Shown piece by piece: positions 26,341 through 34,939 of a stretch of 64,000 bases of DNA (within the stretch, counting starts at the first letter, position 1; the number at the start of each line of letters is the position of its first letter). The stretch covers positions 124,001 through 188,000 of the forward strand of contig NZ_MAGO01000001.1 of assembly GCF_001687335.1 (NCBI RefSeq). Reading direction: 5' to 3'. The notes beneath the pieces were generated by a model. The model did no database searches. It had not been told where the DNA came from and saw only the letters and a list, made by a program, of their open reading frames with translations. This stretch comes from Dissulfuribacter thermophilus. GTDB taxonomy: Bacteria; Desulfobacterota; Dissulfuribacteria; Dissulfuribacterales; Dissulfuribacteraceae. The translations under genes and the position numbers were made by a program.

Positions 26341-29300
26341 CTAGTTTAGGTGGTCATTTATTTCTTTTCTTGTATAGATGAGAAAAACATTTTCTTCTGG
26401 TATGAGTTTAACCTCGAATCCTTTATCTAGGTGTTTCTTGAGAGACCGTTGAGCACTCTTTGATGATCTGTATCTATGTCCATCCCAATAATATAAGACT
26501 CCATCAAAGCACCTGGTCATTGGTGGATATCTTCTTTCATCTTTCAAGTTATTGGCAGTAGGGGGCTGGAATGTTGTTATCGTATGAGTATTAGGGCCTA
26601 GGTCCTTAATTTTTTCAACGAACTCTGTCACTATATTGACAAATCTCTCTGCTTGCCCGGATGAACACCAATCAAGGAGATATCTCTCTGGAGAGATTCC
26701 ATATTCTTCCAGTATTAACTCGATGGTCTCTTTTCTTTCTAGGGCCACTAAATTTCCCTTGTGGTAATGACATTCCCCTGGATGACATCCAAGGACTATG
26801 ACCCCGTCTATACCCCTAGACAGAGCATACACTATTATATTTGGGTTTACTGTACCGGTACACATCACTCTAATAAAACGCACATTTGCTGGGTATTCTA
26901 TCTTGTGGGCCCCTGCCAAATCAGCGCTGGCGTAGGCACACCAATGGCATAAAAAACCCAGGATATAGGGTTCAAAATCGCCATTGTTGCGTTCTTTTAT
27001 TATAGCGTCTATTTGTGAGAGAATTGTTGAGGGCTCAAACCCCGATACCTCTATTCCTTCTTTTGGACAGGTTGCCACACAGATACCACAACCTGTGCAA
27101 TTGGCTTCCTCTATTTCAATAGTTCTTTTGACTTCTTTCTTGAATATATATTCAATGATCTTGATAGCCCTGAATGGACATGGGTCAACACATAGGCCAC
27201 AGCCATCACATTTGTCCTTAATGACTCGGGCAATAGGTGTGTCAAGTAGGAGAGTATCCTTTGATAGGATTGAGGCTGTTGCACGTGAAACAACTGCTGA
27301 ACATTGGCTAAATGTCTCATCGAGTTCCTTTGGAAACTGTGCCAACCCTGTAATAAATATCCCTTTTTGAATGGTCTCTACAGGCCTTAGTTTCAAGTGG
27401 GCCTCTTTAAAAAATCCCTCTTCATCCAGAGGTATTCCAAGGATATCGGAAAGTTCCTTATTGTCTCTTAAGTCAGGAACTATGGCAGATGCGAGTATAA
27501 CCAGATCAGGATAGAGTTTGAGAATTTGATTGGTATATGGATCCTGATAGGAGAGTTTCAGCTTAGTAGAGACCTGACCTGTTTCATCCATAGCCAAAAT
27601 CTTTTTAACTATAGGCTTGTGGTCAGTAGAAAATGGGATCATATGGACCCCTTTTTTCTTTGCCTCCAAGAAAAATTTTTCTCGAAGTCCATAGGTCCTC
27701 ATCTGCCTGTAAAAAATGAAAATATCAAGGGCAGGGTTTATTTCTTTTAATAAAAGGGCCGTCATGATGGTGTGAGTACAACAGACTCTGCTACAATAAG
27801 GCCTGTTTTCCTCTCTGGATCCCACACATTGAATAAAAGCGATCTCTTTAGCCTTTGAAATTATTTTTGTGGCATCTTCTTTGGAATTGAGTATCCTATC
27901 CAGTTCAAGATGTGTCAAAATTCGTTTGGAGTCTCCATAGAGATATTCGTCTGGTCTAAATTCTTTTGCTCCTGTTGCTACAACTGTAACGCCGTGGTTT
28001 ATGACGATAGTGCCCTTTTCTTTTGTCTCTATTTTTGAGGTGAAAGATCCTGCTCTCCCTGTATGAGTCAGTAATTTTGCCTCGGTCAAGACTGTGATTT
28101 TGGGATGGTTCTGCACGCGTTCTGTTAAGTCTTTAAGCAATTGTTTAAAAAATGTTCCCCGCCATGTTTTGTGCACAAAGCGGGCATTTCCCCCCAATTC
28201 CTTTTCTTTTTCTAAAAGGGTTACAGGAAAGCCCAGGCGTGCGAAGTCAATTGCACACTTCATCCCACTGATCCCACCCCCGATAATCAAAACCTCCTTT
28301 ATAACTGGATATTGTTTTGGGGCTATAGGCTTTAGTTTTCGTACACGCTCGATTTCGATTCGAATTTGATCCTTGGCCTTTTCCTCTGCAAGGATTGGTT
28401 GGGATTTATGTACCCAGGCATTATGATTTCGGATATTTGCCATGGAAATTGCCCACGGCCCAAGTCCTAATGGCTTTATTGCCTCTTGAAAGGTGGCTTC
28501 GTGAGTGTGGGGGCTACAAGCGGCAACAACAATTCGGTTGAGTCCTTTATTTTTTATTTGTTCTTTGATGATCGAAAGTGCGTCTTTGCTGCATGCAAAC
28601 TCTACAATTTCACAGTGCTCAACTCCATCCAAGAGTAGACTTGCCTGCTTTAAAGATTCTACTGGCAAATGATCGCTGATGTTTCCCCCACATTTACAAA
28701 TAAAAACTCCAATTTTAGCAGGAGATTTCTGGGAACAATTTAAAGTGGACGGATGTTCATATTTTGAATTGTCACTTTTATGTGACATGTTTATTATTAC
28801 GGCCCCAGCAGCTGCGCTACCTTCTATAACCGAGTGAGGTATTGATTTGGGAGAAGTAGAAGAGCCGCATGCATAGATACCCCCTATTGGGGTTTTGAAG
28901 GTCTCCTCGCCTTTTGTGGCAATAAATCCAAAATCATCATATAGTTTTTGGGGTTGTTCGAGAAACTGTTTTAAGGTCTGAGATGGTGATCTTCCAGTTG
29001 CTAAGACTACGAGATCATAAGTCCTGGACTCTACTGTGCCGCCAATTCGTCTGGCCCTTAGTTCTATTTTGTCTCCTGGAGCCCAATCTAGACTACATAT
29101 CCTGCTTCTAATGAAGTTGACCCCTAGGGCCTTTGCCTTTTGATAATATATCTCACTACCCTTTTGATGGGCACGGAGGTCAAGAAAATAAATATCTGTA
29201 ACAATTTTATGACAAACCTCTTTTGTGTTTAAGGCCTCTTTGACAGAAGACATGCAGCATGTATCTGAACAAAAAGGTCGAGTTAAAGGTGCGATCATCC

Positions 29301-30057
29301 TTGAACCAACACATTGAATCCAGGCAACTGATTGGGGTTCTTTTCTGTCTGAAGGACGTAGCACCTTTCCTCCAGTTGGGCCAGTGGCCTTAAGCATCAA
29401 TTCCATTTCGAGGTTAGTGATTACGTTTGGAAGGGTTTTGTATCCTAGAGCCTTGAGTGGTGTAGGGTCAAAAAGACCTGCGCCAGTTGCTATAACTAAA
29501 GCCTGGGCCTTTATCCTGGTTCCGACCTTGGTTTCTTCGAGGTTTATGGCTTTTGTGGGGCAAATAGCTTCACATTTTTTGCAAGATCCATAAAGGAAGT
29601 AAAGACAGGCCTTGGGATTTAAGACAAAACTGTTTGGTATGGCCTGGGGAAATGGTATTGAGATGGCCTTTTTCCTAAGTGTATGTGTAGCGCCTTGTGG
29701 TGTCACAAAAACAGGACATACATCTTCACAACGTCCGCATGATATACATTTTTTTTCATCCACAAAGCGAGGATTTAAGGTTACAGCTATGGTGAACTCC
29801 CCTTCTTCTGCATGAATGCCATTAATTTCTGCCCGAGTCAGGATTTCCACGTTGGGTCTTTGGGATAGATCAACAAGCTTAGGGGCAAGGGTGCACATTG
29901 AGCAGTCATTTGTTGGAAAGGTCTTGTCAAGTAGGGCAGATATGCCACCTAAGGCATCACCAGATTCAACAATTATGACATTTAGGCCTGCCTCCGACAG
30001 GTCCAGAGCGCATTGAATGCCTGCAATGCCACCTCCTATTATGCAAATCTTACTCAT
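26341..30057 (-). CDS. Fused double HdrA (QmoA-QmoB-like) flavoprotein with MvhD domain
   Basis: A 1238-residue flavin/iron-sulfur protein. Residues 1-430: HdrA/QmoA-like unit with FAD loop IIGGGIAG (6-13), 4Fe-4S ligands C104/107/110/114 and C151/159/162/166, and AWIQCVGSR. Residues 448-930: a second, complete HdrA unit with ICKCGGNISD, FAD loop 590-598, FIQCVGSREENRPYCS. Residues 950-997: two ferredoxin motifs (CDGCGLCVDPCP, CTGCGICVATCP). Residues 1032-1150: MvhD-like domain (FLCHWCAYASADLAG, LGCHPGECHY, DWCSSGQA). About 60 C-terminal residues are unassigned. QmoA and QmoB are separate genes in sulfate reducers; here their layouts appear fused. It probably links H2- or ferredoxin-level electrons to the HdrCB protein; flavin bifurcation is inference. 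Confidence 0.88.
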   Translation of the reverse strand: MSKICIIGGGIAGIQCALDLSEAGLNVIIVESGDALGGISALLDKTFPTNDCSMCTLAPKLVDLSQRPNVEILTRAEINGIHAEEGEFTIAVTLNPRFVDEKKCISCGRCEDVCPVFVTPQGATHTLRKKAISIPFPQAIPNSFVLNPKACLYFLYGSCKKCEAICPTKAINLEETKVGTRIKAQALVIATGAGLFDPTPLKALGYKTLPNVITNLEMELMLKATGPTGGKVLRPSDRKEPQSVAWIQCVGSRMIAPLTRPFCSDTCCMSSVKEALNTKEVCHKIVTDIYFLDLRAHQKGSEIYYQKAKALGVNFIRSRICSLDWAPGDKIELRARRIGGTVESRTYDLVVLATGRSPSQTLKQFLEQPQKLYDDFGFIATKGEETFKTPIGGIYACGSSTSPKSIPHSVIEGSAAAGAVIINMSHKSDNSKYEHPSTLNCSQKSPAKIGVFICKCGGNISDHLPVESLKQASLLLDGVEHCEIVEFACSKDALSIIKEQIKNKGLNRIVVAACSPHTHEATFQEAIKPLGLGPWAISMANIRNHNAWVHKSQPILAEEKAKDQIRIEIERVRKLKPIAPKQYPVIKEVLIIGGGISGMKCAIDFARLGFPVTLLEKEKELGGNARFVHKTWRGTFFKQLLKDLTERVQNHPKITVLTEAKLLTHTGRAGSFTSKIETKEKGTIVINHGVTVVATGAKEFRPDEYLYGDSKRILTHLELDRILNSKEDATKIISKAKEIAFIQCVGSREENRPYCSRVCCTHTIMTALLLKEINPALDIFIFYRQMRTYGLREKFFLEAKKKGVHMIPFSTDHKPIVKKILAMDETGQVSTKLKLSYQDPYTNQILKLYPDLVILASAIVPDLRDNKELSDILGIPLDEEGFFKEAHLKLRPVETIQKGIFITGLAQFPKELDETFSQCSAVVSRATASILSKDTLLLDTPIARVIKDKCDGCGLCVDPCPFRAIKIIEYIFKKEVKRTIEIEEANCTGCGICVATCPKEGIEVSGFEPSTILSQIDAIIKERNNGDFEPYILGFLCHWCAYASADLAGAHKIEYPANVRFIRVMCTGTVNPNIIVYALSRGIDGVIVLGCHPGECHYHKGNLVALERKETIELILEEYGISPERYLLDWCSSGQAERFVNIVTEFVEKIKDLGPNTHTITTFQPPTANNLKDERRYPPMTRCFDGVLYYWDGHRYRSSKSAQRSLKKHLDKGFEVKLIPEENVFLIYTRKEINDHLN

Positions 30058-30098
30058 GCTATTTCCTCATGATGAGTAGTATTCATGTAATCTTATTT

Positions 30099-30239
30099 GA
30101 TCTATGCACGGATAATACCTAAATTCCTAGTTGAAGAATTTATCATGGATAAAAGGCGAAATGGACTCCGCTTATTCGAATATCTGTAATTTTTCCATAT
30201 CAACCAATGGAATTAAGGTATTATTTTAATGCATAGATC
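30099..30239. repeat. 141-bp imperfect palindrome upstream of the HdrA-type gene
   Basis: Arms 30099-30127 (GATCTATGCACGGATAATAC then CTAAATTCC) and 30209-30239 (GGAATTAAGGTATTAT then TTTAATGCATAGATC) are inverted copies with small gaps. The ~80-bp centre has no gene. It fills most of the gap between the sigma54 activator stop and the flavoprotein start. A separate perfect palindrome ATGACATGTCAT lies at about 30265-30276, over the activator stop codon. Confidence 0.6.
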
Positions 30240-30272
30240 CTATCAGTATTGGTGTCTTAATTTTATGACATG

Positions 30273-31268
30273 TCATTTCTTTTTTCTAAATTGATCAAGG
30301 TCTATCTCATATTGTTGAATTTTCAAGTAAAGATTTTGGCGTCTAAGGCCTGAGAGGTTTGCGGCCATAGATACATTGCCATTTACCCGCCTCAATAGCC
30401 CTTCTAAATATTTCTTTTCAAATTCTCTTTTTGCATTTTTGAGTGGTTTATCAAATAAGGGTAAATGAAACTGCATGGAATCTTCATTTTGGTTATCAAT
30501 TTCTTGGTTTATTTCAAGGAGTTGTGGAGGTAAAGATGCAGGTGTAATAAGTGAAGATTGTTCTACGATTACTGCCCGTTCAACAACATGAATTAATTCT
30601 CTCACATTGCCGGGCCAGTGATATTGCATAAAGATTTTTTTTACTTCCTTTGATAGGCCCGTTAGTTTTTTTTTGTATTTTTGGTTGAAAAAATGCAGAA
30701 AATGCTCTGCTATCAACATACAGTCGTCATCTCTGTCCCTTAGTGGAGGCATCTTTATTTCCACAACATTAAGCCTAAAAAAAAGGTCTTGCCTAAATGT
30801 GCCAAGAGATACTCCTTTTCTGAGGTCTTTATTGGTGGCTGCAACTATTCTAACGTCAACTTTAGTGGGACGGGTCGAACCAATCTTGCAAAATTCTTCT
30901 TCTTGAAGTACGTGGAGAAGGGCTGTCTGGAAGGCCATTGAGCTATCACCTATTTCATCGAGTAAGAGTGTCCCCTTGTGTGCTTCTTCAAAGAAACCTT
31001 TTGAACGTGTAGATGCCCCGGTGAATGCGCCTTTTTCATGTCCGAAAAGGGCACTTTCTATAAGGGTATCCGGAATTGCACCGCATTGTACAGTAACAAA
31101 GGGTTTGTCCTTTCGTGGACTTAGTTGATGAATAATCCTTGCGGCAAGACCCTTTCCAGTACCTGTTTCTCCGCTAATTAATACTTGGACTCCTAGGGGT
31201 GCAACTCTAGATATTAGGCGTAATACCTCTCTGATTTTCGGCGACTTCCCAATTAGTTTAATGTCCAT
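30273..31268 (-). CDS. Sigma54-dependent activator without sensor domain
   Basis: A 331-residue enhancer-binding protein. The AAA+ domain begins at once (MDIKLIGKSPKIREVL) and has Walker A GETGTGKG, the sigma54-contacting loop KGAFTGA, Walker B LLLDEIG and NVRELIHVVERAVI. A Fis-type helix-turn-helix ends the protein (NGNVSMAANLSGLRRQNLYL, about 293-315). No receiver, PAS or GAF domain precedes the AAA+ domain, as in PspF, so activity must be set by expression or by a partner protein. It is divergent from the hydrogenase operon, whose upstream region holds a -24/-12 sigma54 promoter, and lies 215 bp upstream of the HdrA-type gene on the same strand. It is the obvious candidate regulator of both. 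Confidence 0.93.
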   Translation of the reverse strand: MDIKLIGKSPKIREVLRLISRVAPLGVQVLISGETGTGKGLAARIIHQLSPRKDKPFVTVQCGAIPDTLIESALFGHEKGAFTGASTRSKGFFEEAHKGTLLLDEIGDSSMAFQTALLHVLQEEEFCKIGSTRPTKVDVRIVAATNKDLRKGVSLGTFRQDLFFRLNVVEIKMPPLRDRDDDCMLIAEHFLHFFNQKYKKKLTGLSKEVKKIFMQYHWPGNVRELIHVVERAVIVEQSSLITPASLPPQLLEINQEIDNQNEDSMQFHLPLFDKPLKNAKREFEKKYLEGLLRRVNGNVSMAANLSGLRRQNLYLKIQQYEIDLDQFRKKK

Positions 31269-31346
31269 TCCAGTTCAAGGATAACATGAAGAAAATGAGG
31301 GTAAAGTGGACCTTGTTAAAAAGCTCAAATATTGTGAAAAAAATCT

Positions 31347-31362
31347 TGGAATGTATTTTGCA
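31347..31362 (+). promoter_or_regulatory. Sigma54 (-24/-12) promoter of the hydrogenase operon
   Basis: TGGAATGTATTTTGCA matches TGGCAC-N5-TTGCA with exact spacing; the invariant GG and GC are both present. Transcription would start near 31373, about 68 nt before the small-subunit ATG. A sigma54 activator gene lies immediately on the opposite side of the same 172-bp gap. Upstream activator sites were not identified. Confidence 0.75.
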
Positions 31363-31440
31363 TAAAATATTTTGAGTATTCATTGAAGATTCCATAGGAA
31401 GGGACATGCATATGAGATTTTTAAAAGGAGGTAAATAACG

Positions 31441-32523
31441 ATGTCTCGAACTTTTTGGGATTTTGATACAAAGGTGAACAGGCGTAGTTTTTTGAAAGGA
31501 TGCGCCATGGTCTGTGCGGCAATGGGGCTTTCGGATGAGCTAGTTCCCAAAATGGCCGAGGCTGCTTCGAAAAAGAAACGTCCTCCAACGGTGTGGCTTC
31601 ATTTCCAGGAGTGCACTGGATGTACAGAGAGTCTATTGAGGGCATCACATCCAGATGTGGCACGACTCATCCTCGATCTCATCTCAGTAGATTATCACGA
31701 GACCCTCTTAGCTGCAGCAGGAACCCAGGCAGAAGAGCTGTTGACCTCTACGATTGAGGAGAACAAGGGAAAATTTATTTGTATAGTGGAAGGTGGAATT
31801 CCCACTAAAGATGGAGGCATATATTGTAAAATTGGAGGAAAAACAGCCCTTGAAATAATAAATGAAGTTGCTCCTAAGTCTGCTGCTGTTATTGCCATTG
31901 GTTCCTGTGCAGCATTTGGAGGCATTCAGGCTGCAAATCCAAATCCTACAGGAGCCAAAGGAGTTTCCGACATCATAAATTCTGTCCCTATAATAAATTG
32001 CCCGGGTTGTCCTCCCAATCCAATCGCCTTTTTGGGGACCGTACTACACTATCTCACATTTGGGCGACTGCCTGCAACGGATAAGCTCGGACGGCCACTA
32101 TTTGCATACGGACGCAGAATTCATGATCACTGTGAGAGGCGGCCCCACTTTGATGATGGAAGATTTGTCGAAGAATTTGGTGATTGTGCTCATAAGAATG
32201 GATACTGCCTCTATAAAGTCGGATGCAAAGGCCCAGAGACCTTTTCTCACTGCCCCTCTGTGAGATTTAATGATGTTGGAGTCTGGCCAGTATCTGTAGG
32301 TCATGGTTGTGTGGGATGCACAGAGCCAAATTTCTGGGACACCATGACTCCATTTTATGAAAGGTTGCCAGGTGTCCCAATTCCAGGGGATAGGGGCTCA
32401 ATATCAAGTTCTGAATCCTTTGGGAAAAAGGTGCTCGGGATTACAGGTGCTGCAGTGGCGTTGCATGCCTTAGCAGGCGTTGGAAAGAAGATGGTCCAGA
32501 AAAAGGACAATAAGGAAGAATAA
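31441..32523 (+). CDS. hyaA: [NiFe] hydrogenase small subunit (group 1, membrane-bound, Tat-exported)
   Basis: A 360-residue precursor. The Tat motif NRRSFLKG (13-20) precedes a hydrophobic stretch and a probable AEA cleavage site near residue 41. The proximal 4Fe-4S ligands begin in ECTGCTES (C58, C61) with GSCAAFGG and NCPGCPP. Distal and medial cluster ligands lie in DHCERRPHF, GCKGPETFSHCP and GHGCVGCTEPNFWD. A C-terminal hydrophobic segment (about 332-348) anchors it. It carries electrons from the NiFe site to the cytochrome b. The proximal site has the standard CTGC rather than the CTCC of oxygen-tolerant enzymes, so oxygen sensitivity is likely. AAAGGAGG precedes the ATG. First gene of the ten-gene operon. 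Confidence 0.95.
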   Translation: MSRTFWDFDTKVNRRSFLKGCAMVCAAMGLSDELVPKMAEAASKKKRPPTVWLHFQECTGCTESLLRASHPDVARLILDLISVDYHETLLAAAGTQAEELLTSTIEENKGKFICIVEGGIPTKDGGIYCKIGGKTALEIINEVAPKSAAVIAIGSCAAFGGIQAANPNPTGAKGVSDIINSVPIINCPGCPPNPIAFLGTVLHYLTFGRLPATDKLGRPLFAYGRRIHDHCERRPHFDDGRFVEEFGDCAHKNGYCLYKVGCKGPETFSHCPSVRFNDVGVWPVSVGHGCVGCTEPNFWDTMTPFYERLPGVPIPGDRGSISSSESFGKKVLGITGAAVALHALAGVGKKMVQKKDNKEE

Positions 32524-32549
32524 GCTTTCTGGAAGAGGAGGTCATTATT

Positions 32550-34253
32550 ATGGCAACACGAATAACAGTAGATCCCATTACAAGGATAGAGGGACATTTG
32601 AGAATAGATGCTGAGATAGAAAATGGAAAAATACAAAAGGCCTGGTCTTCAGGTTCGATGTGGCGTGGTATTGAAGTGATTTTAAAGGGGAGAGACCCAA
32701 GGGATGCCTGGATCTTTACCCAGAGAATCTGTGGCGTCTGCACAACAGTACACGCTATAGCATCGGTTAGGGCAGTGGAAAATGCCCTCAATTTGGAGAT
32801 ACCTATAAATGCCCAGTATATAAGAAATCTTGTCCTTGCAATTCATGCCCTTCACGATCACATAGTACATTTTTATATCCTTTCTGCCCTAGATTGGGTG
32901 GACGTGGTATCGGCCTTAAAGGCAGATCCTAAAAAGACTGCTACTCTTGCCCAGAGCTTGTCTGAGTGGCCTGGAAATAGCGTTAAACGATTCAAGGCAG
33001 TACAAGAAAAGGTCAAGGCATTGGTGGATAGCGGCCAGCTTGGGCCTTTTGCCAACGGCTATTGGGGCCATCCAGCAATGAAATTACCTCCTGAGGTAAA
33101 CTTAATGGCTGTTTCCCACTATCTTGAGGCACTTGATTATCAGAGAAAGGCAACTCAGGCACTGGGAATAATTGGAGGAAAAAATCCTCACATACAAAAT
33201 CTGTGTGTGGGAGGCGTTGCAACTGCAATAAATCCTGATAGCGATTCCGCCCTTAATATGGAGCGTCTTTATTGGATAAAGCAACTTGTGGATGAAGTAA
33301 GAGGGTTCATCATGAACGTCTACCTCCCAGATGTCTGTGCAGTTGGTGCCATGTATGCGGACTGGTTGAGCTTCGGTAGTGGTGTGGTCAATTATCTTGC
33401 CGTCCCAGACCTGCCTTTAGATACGAAGGGTGAGCAATTTGACTTACCTGGAGGCACTATTTTTGACGGCGATCTGTCAACTGTTAGGGAGATTAAGAGT
33501 TTTAATGATCCCTATTTTAGAGACAATATTTCAGAGTGTATAGCACATTCATGGTATGACGGTCACTGGACCAAACATCCGTTTGAAGAAGAGACAGTTC
33601 CTGAATACACTGACTTCCAAGATGATGGAAAATATTCCTGGGTAAAGGCCCCTCGCTTCAAGGGTAAACCAATGCAGGTAGGCCCTCTTGCCCAGGTACT
33701 TGTAGGCTATGCAACAGGGCATGAATTAACGAAAAAGTACGTAGATCATGCTCTTAAAACTATATCGTCTTTGGCCGGGACTAAGGTTTCGGTCCAAGCC
33801 CTTTACTCAACCCCTGGTAGACATGTAGCTCGTGCCGTGCGTGCTGCCATGTTAGCGGATCTCGCTCAAAAACACTGGGAACTCTTGGTCAACAATGTTT
33901 CAAGAGGTGATCTAGAGATATTTTCCAAACCTGAGTTTGGAAAAGGAAAACAAATGGGCTTTGGGTTCCATGAAGCCCCTCGCGGCACACTCTCTCATTG
34001 GATAGTGATAGAAGATGGAACAATTGCCAACTATCAGTGTGTAGTTCCTTCTACATGGAATGCAGGTCCAAGGGATGACAAAGGACAGCCAGGACCATAT
34101 GAAGCCTCTCTTGTTGGTAATCCAGTGGCTGATCCCCATAAACCCCTCGAACTACTGCGCACAATCCATTCATTTGACCCATGTCTTGCCTGCGCTATCC
34201 ACATTATAGACCCGGTTGGCAGAGAGTTATCGAGGGTTAAGGTAAATGTTTAA
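32550..34253 (+). CDS. hyaB: [NiFe] hydrogenase large subunit
   Basis: A 567-residue catalytic subunit. The nickel ligands are in the N-terminal RICGVCTTVHA (about 58-68) and the C-terminal DPCLACAIH (about 543-551). About 16 residues after that His (IIDPVGRELSRVKVNV) form the extension removed by the endopeptidase encoded at 39668. It has no signal of its own and should cross the membrane with the Tat-tagged small subunit. All four nickel ligands are Cys; no in-frame TGA is present, so it is not a [NiFeSe] enzyme. AGAGGAGG precedes the ATG, 26 bp after the small-subunit gene. Confidence 0.97.
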   Translation: MATRITVDPITRIEGHLRIDAEIENGKIQKAWSSGSMWRGIEVILKGRDPRDAWIFTQRICGVCTTVHAIASVRAVENALNLEIPINAQYIRNLVLAIHALHDHIVHFYILSALDWVDVVSALKADPKKTATLAQSLSEWPGNSVKRFKAVQEKVKALVDSGQLGPFANGYWGHPAMKLPPEVNLMAVSHYLEALDYQRKATQALGIIGGKNPHIQNLCVGGVATAINPDSDSALNMERLYWIKQLVDEVRGFIMNVYLPDVCAVGAMYADWLSFGSGVVNYLAVPDLPLDTKGEQFDLPGGTIFDGDLSTVREIKSFNDPYFRDNISECIAHSWYDGHWTKHPFEEETVPEYTDFQDDGKYSWVKAPRFKGKPMQVGPLAQVLVGYATGHELTKKYVDHALKTISSLAGTKVSVQALYSTPGRHVARAVRAAMLADLAQKHWELLVNNVSRGDLEIFSKPEFGKGKQMGFGFHEAPRGTLSHWIVIEDGTIANYQCVVPSTWNAGPRDDKGQPGPYEASLVGNPVADPHKPLELLRTIHSFDPCLACAIHIIDPVGRELSRVKVNV

Positions 34254-34291
34254 TAATCTCTTGTAGGCTGGAGCCACTAAAGGAGGTAATT

Positions 34292-34939
34292 ATGGAATAC
34301 AAGATAGAAAAGGTATGGAGTCCTTTATTGAGACTCTATCACTGGACTTTTGCCCTATCTATCGTTGTCCTGGTTGTGACGGGGTTTTACATACATGACC
34401 CCTGGACCAATACCAGTTTGGAGGGGGTAGATAGCTTTCCTATGGCCTTTGCGAGGGAACTACATTTTTCTGCAGGATATGCTCTCTTGGCGGCCTTTAT
34501 TGCAAGGGTCTATCTCCTGTTTTTTGGGAATAAATATGAGAGGATATTATCATTTGCTCCTGTTACAGGCGCCAACATCAAGAACTTTTTTGGCACAATA
34601 GGCCATTATCTGTATTTTGGAAAAAAATGTCATAGGACGGGACATAACGTATTTGCAGGGACCTTTTACTTGTTGACCCTGTTTTTTGCTCTGGGACAAG
34701 TCCTTTCGGGTCTGTACTTGATGTATCCAGAGACCCTCTCTATTCAAGGTATGGGACTAGCCTTTTTTGGCAGCCAACAAGAGGCCAGATTCATACATAA
34801 CCTGCTCATGTGGTATTTCCTGTTCTTTGTGATGGCGCATGTCTATATCGTGATTTGGAATGATATCATGACACCAGAAGGCCTAATTTCCTCTATATTT
34901 AGCGGAAGAAAGTTTGTGGAAAAGAAAGATGGTGTATGA
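34292..34939 (+). CDS. hyaC: Ni/Fe-hydrogenase b-type cytochrome subunit
   Basis: A 215-residue integral membrane protein of the HyaC/CybH family. It has four hydrophobic segments (about 18-38, 55-75, 120-145 and 168-190). Candidate haem ligands are histidines in RLYHWTFA, ELHFSAGYALL, GHNVFAGTFY and AHVYIVIWND. It accepts electrons from the small subunit and passes them to the quinone pool, which makes this an uptake-type, membrane-linked hydrogenase. AAAGGAGG precedes the ATG. Confidence 0.92.
   Translation: MEYKIEKVWSPLLRLYHWTFALSIVVLVVTGFYIHDPWTNTSLEGVDSFPMAFARELHFSAGYALLAAFIARVYLLFFGNKYERILSFAPVTGANIKNFFGTIGHYLYFGKKCHRTGHNVFAGTFYLLTLFFALGQVLSGLYLMYPETLSIQGMGLAFFGSQQEARFIHNLLMWYFLFFVMAHVYIVIWNDIMTPEGLISSIFSGRKFVEKKDGV

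Noticed and set aside
26341-30057. Fusion of two genes caused by a frameshift error
   Set aside because: The frame is continuous over 1238 codons with coherent domains on both sides of residue 430-448, and the linker is ordinary coding sequence; raw reads would still be needed to exclude it fully.
32550-34253. [NiFeSe] hydrogenase, given that selA is present
   Set aside because: Both C-terminal nickel ligands in DPCLACAIH are encoded as Cys and there is no in-frame TGA.
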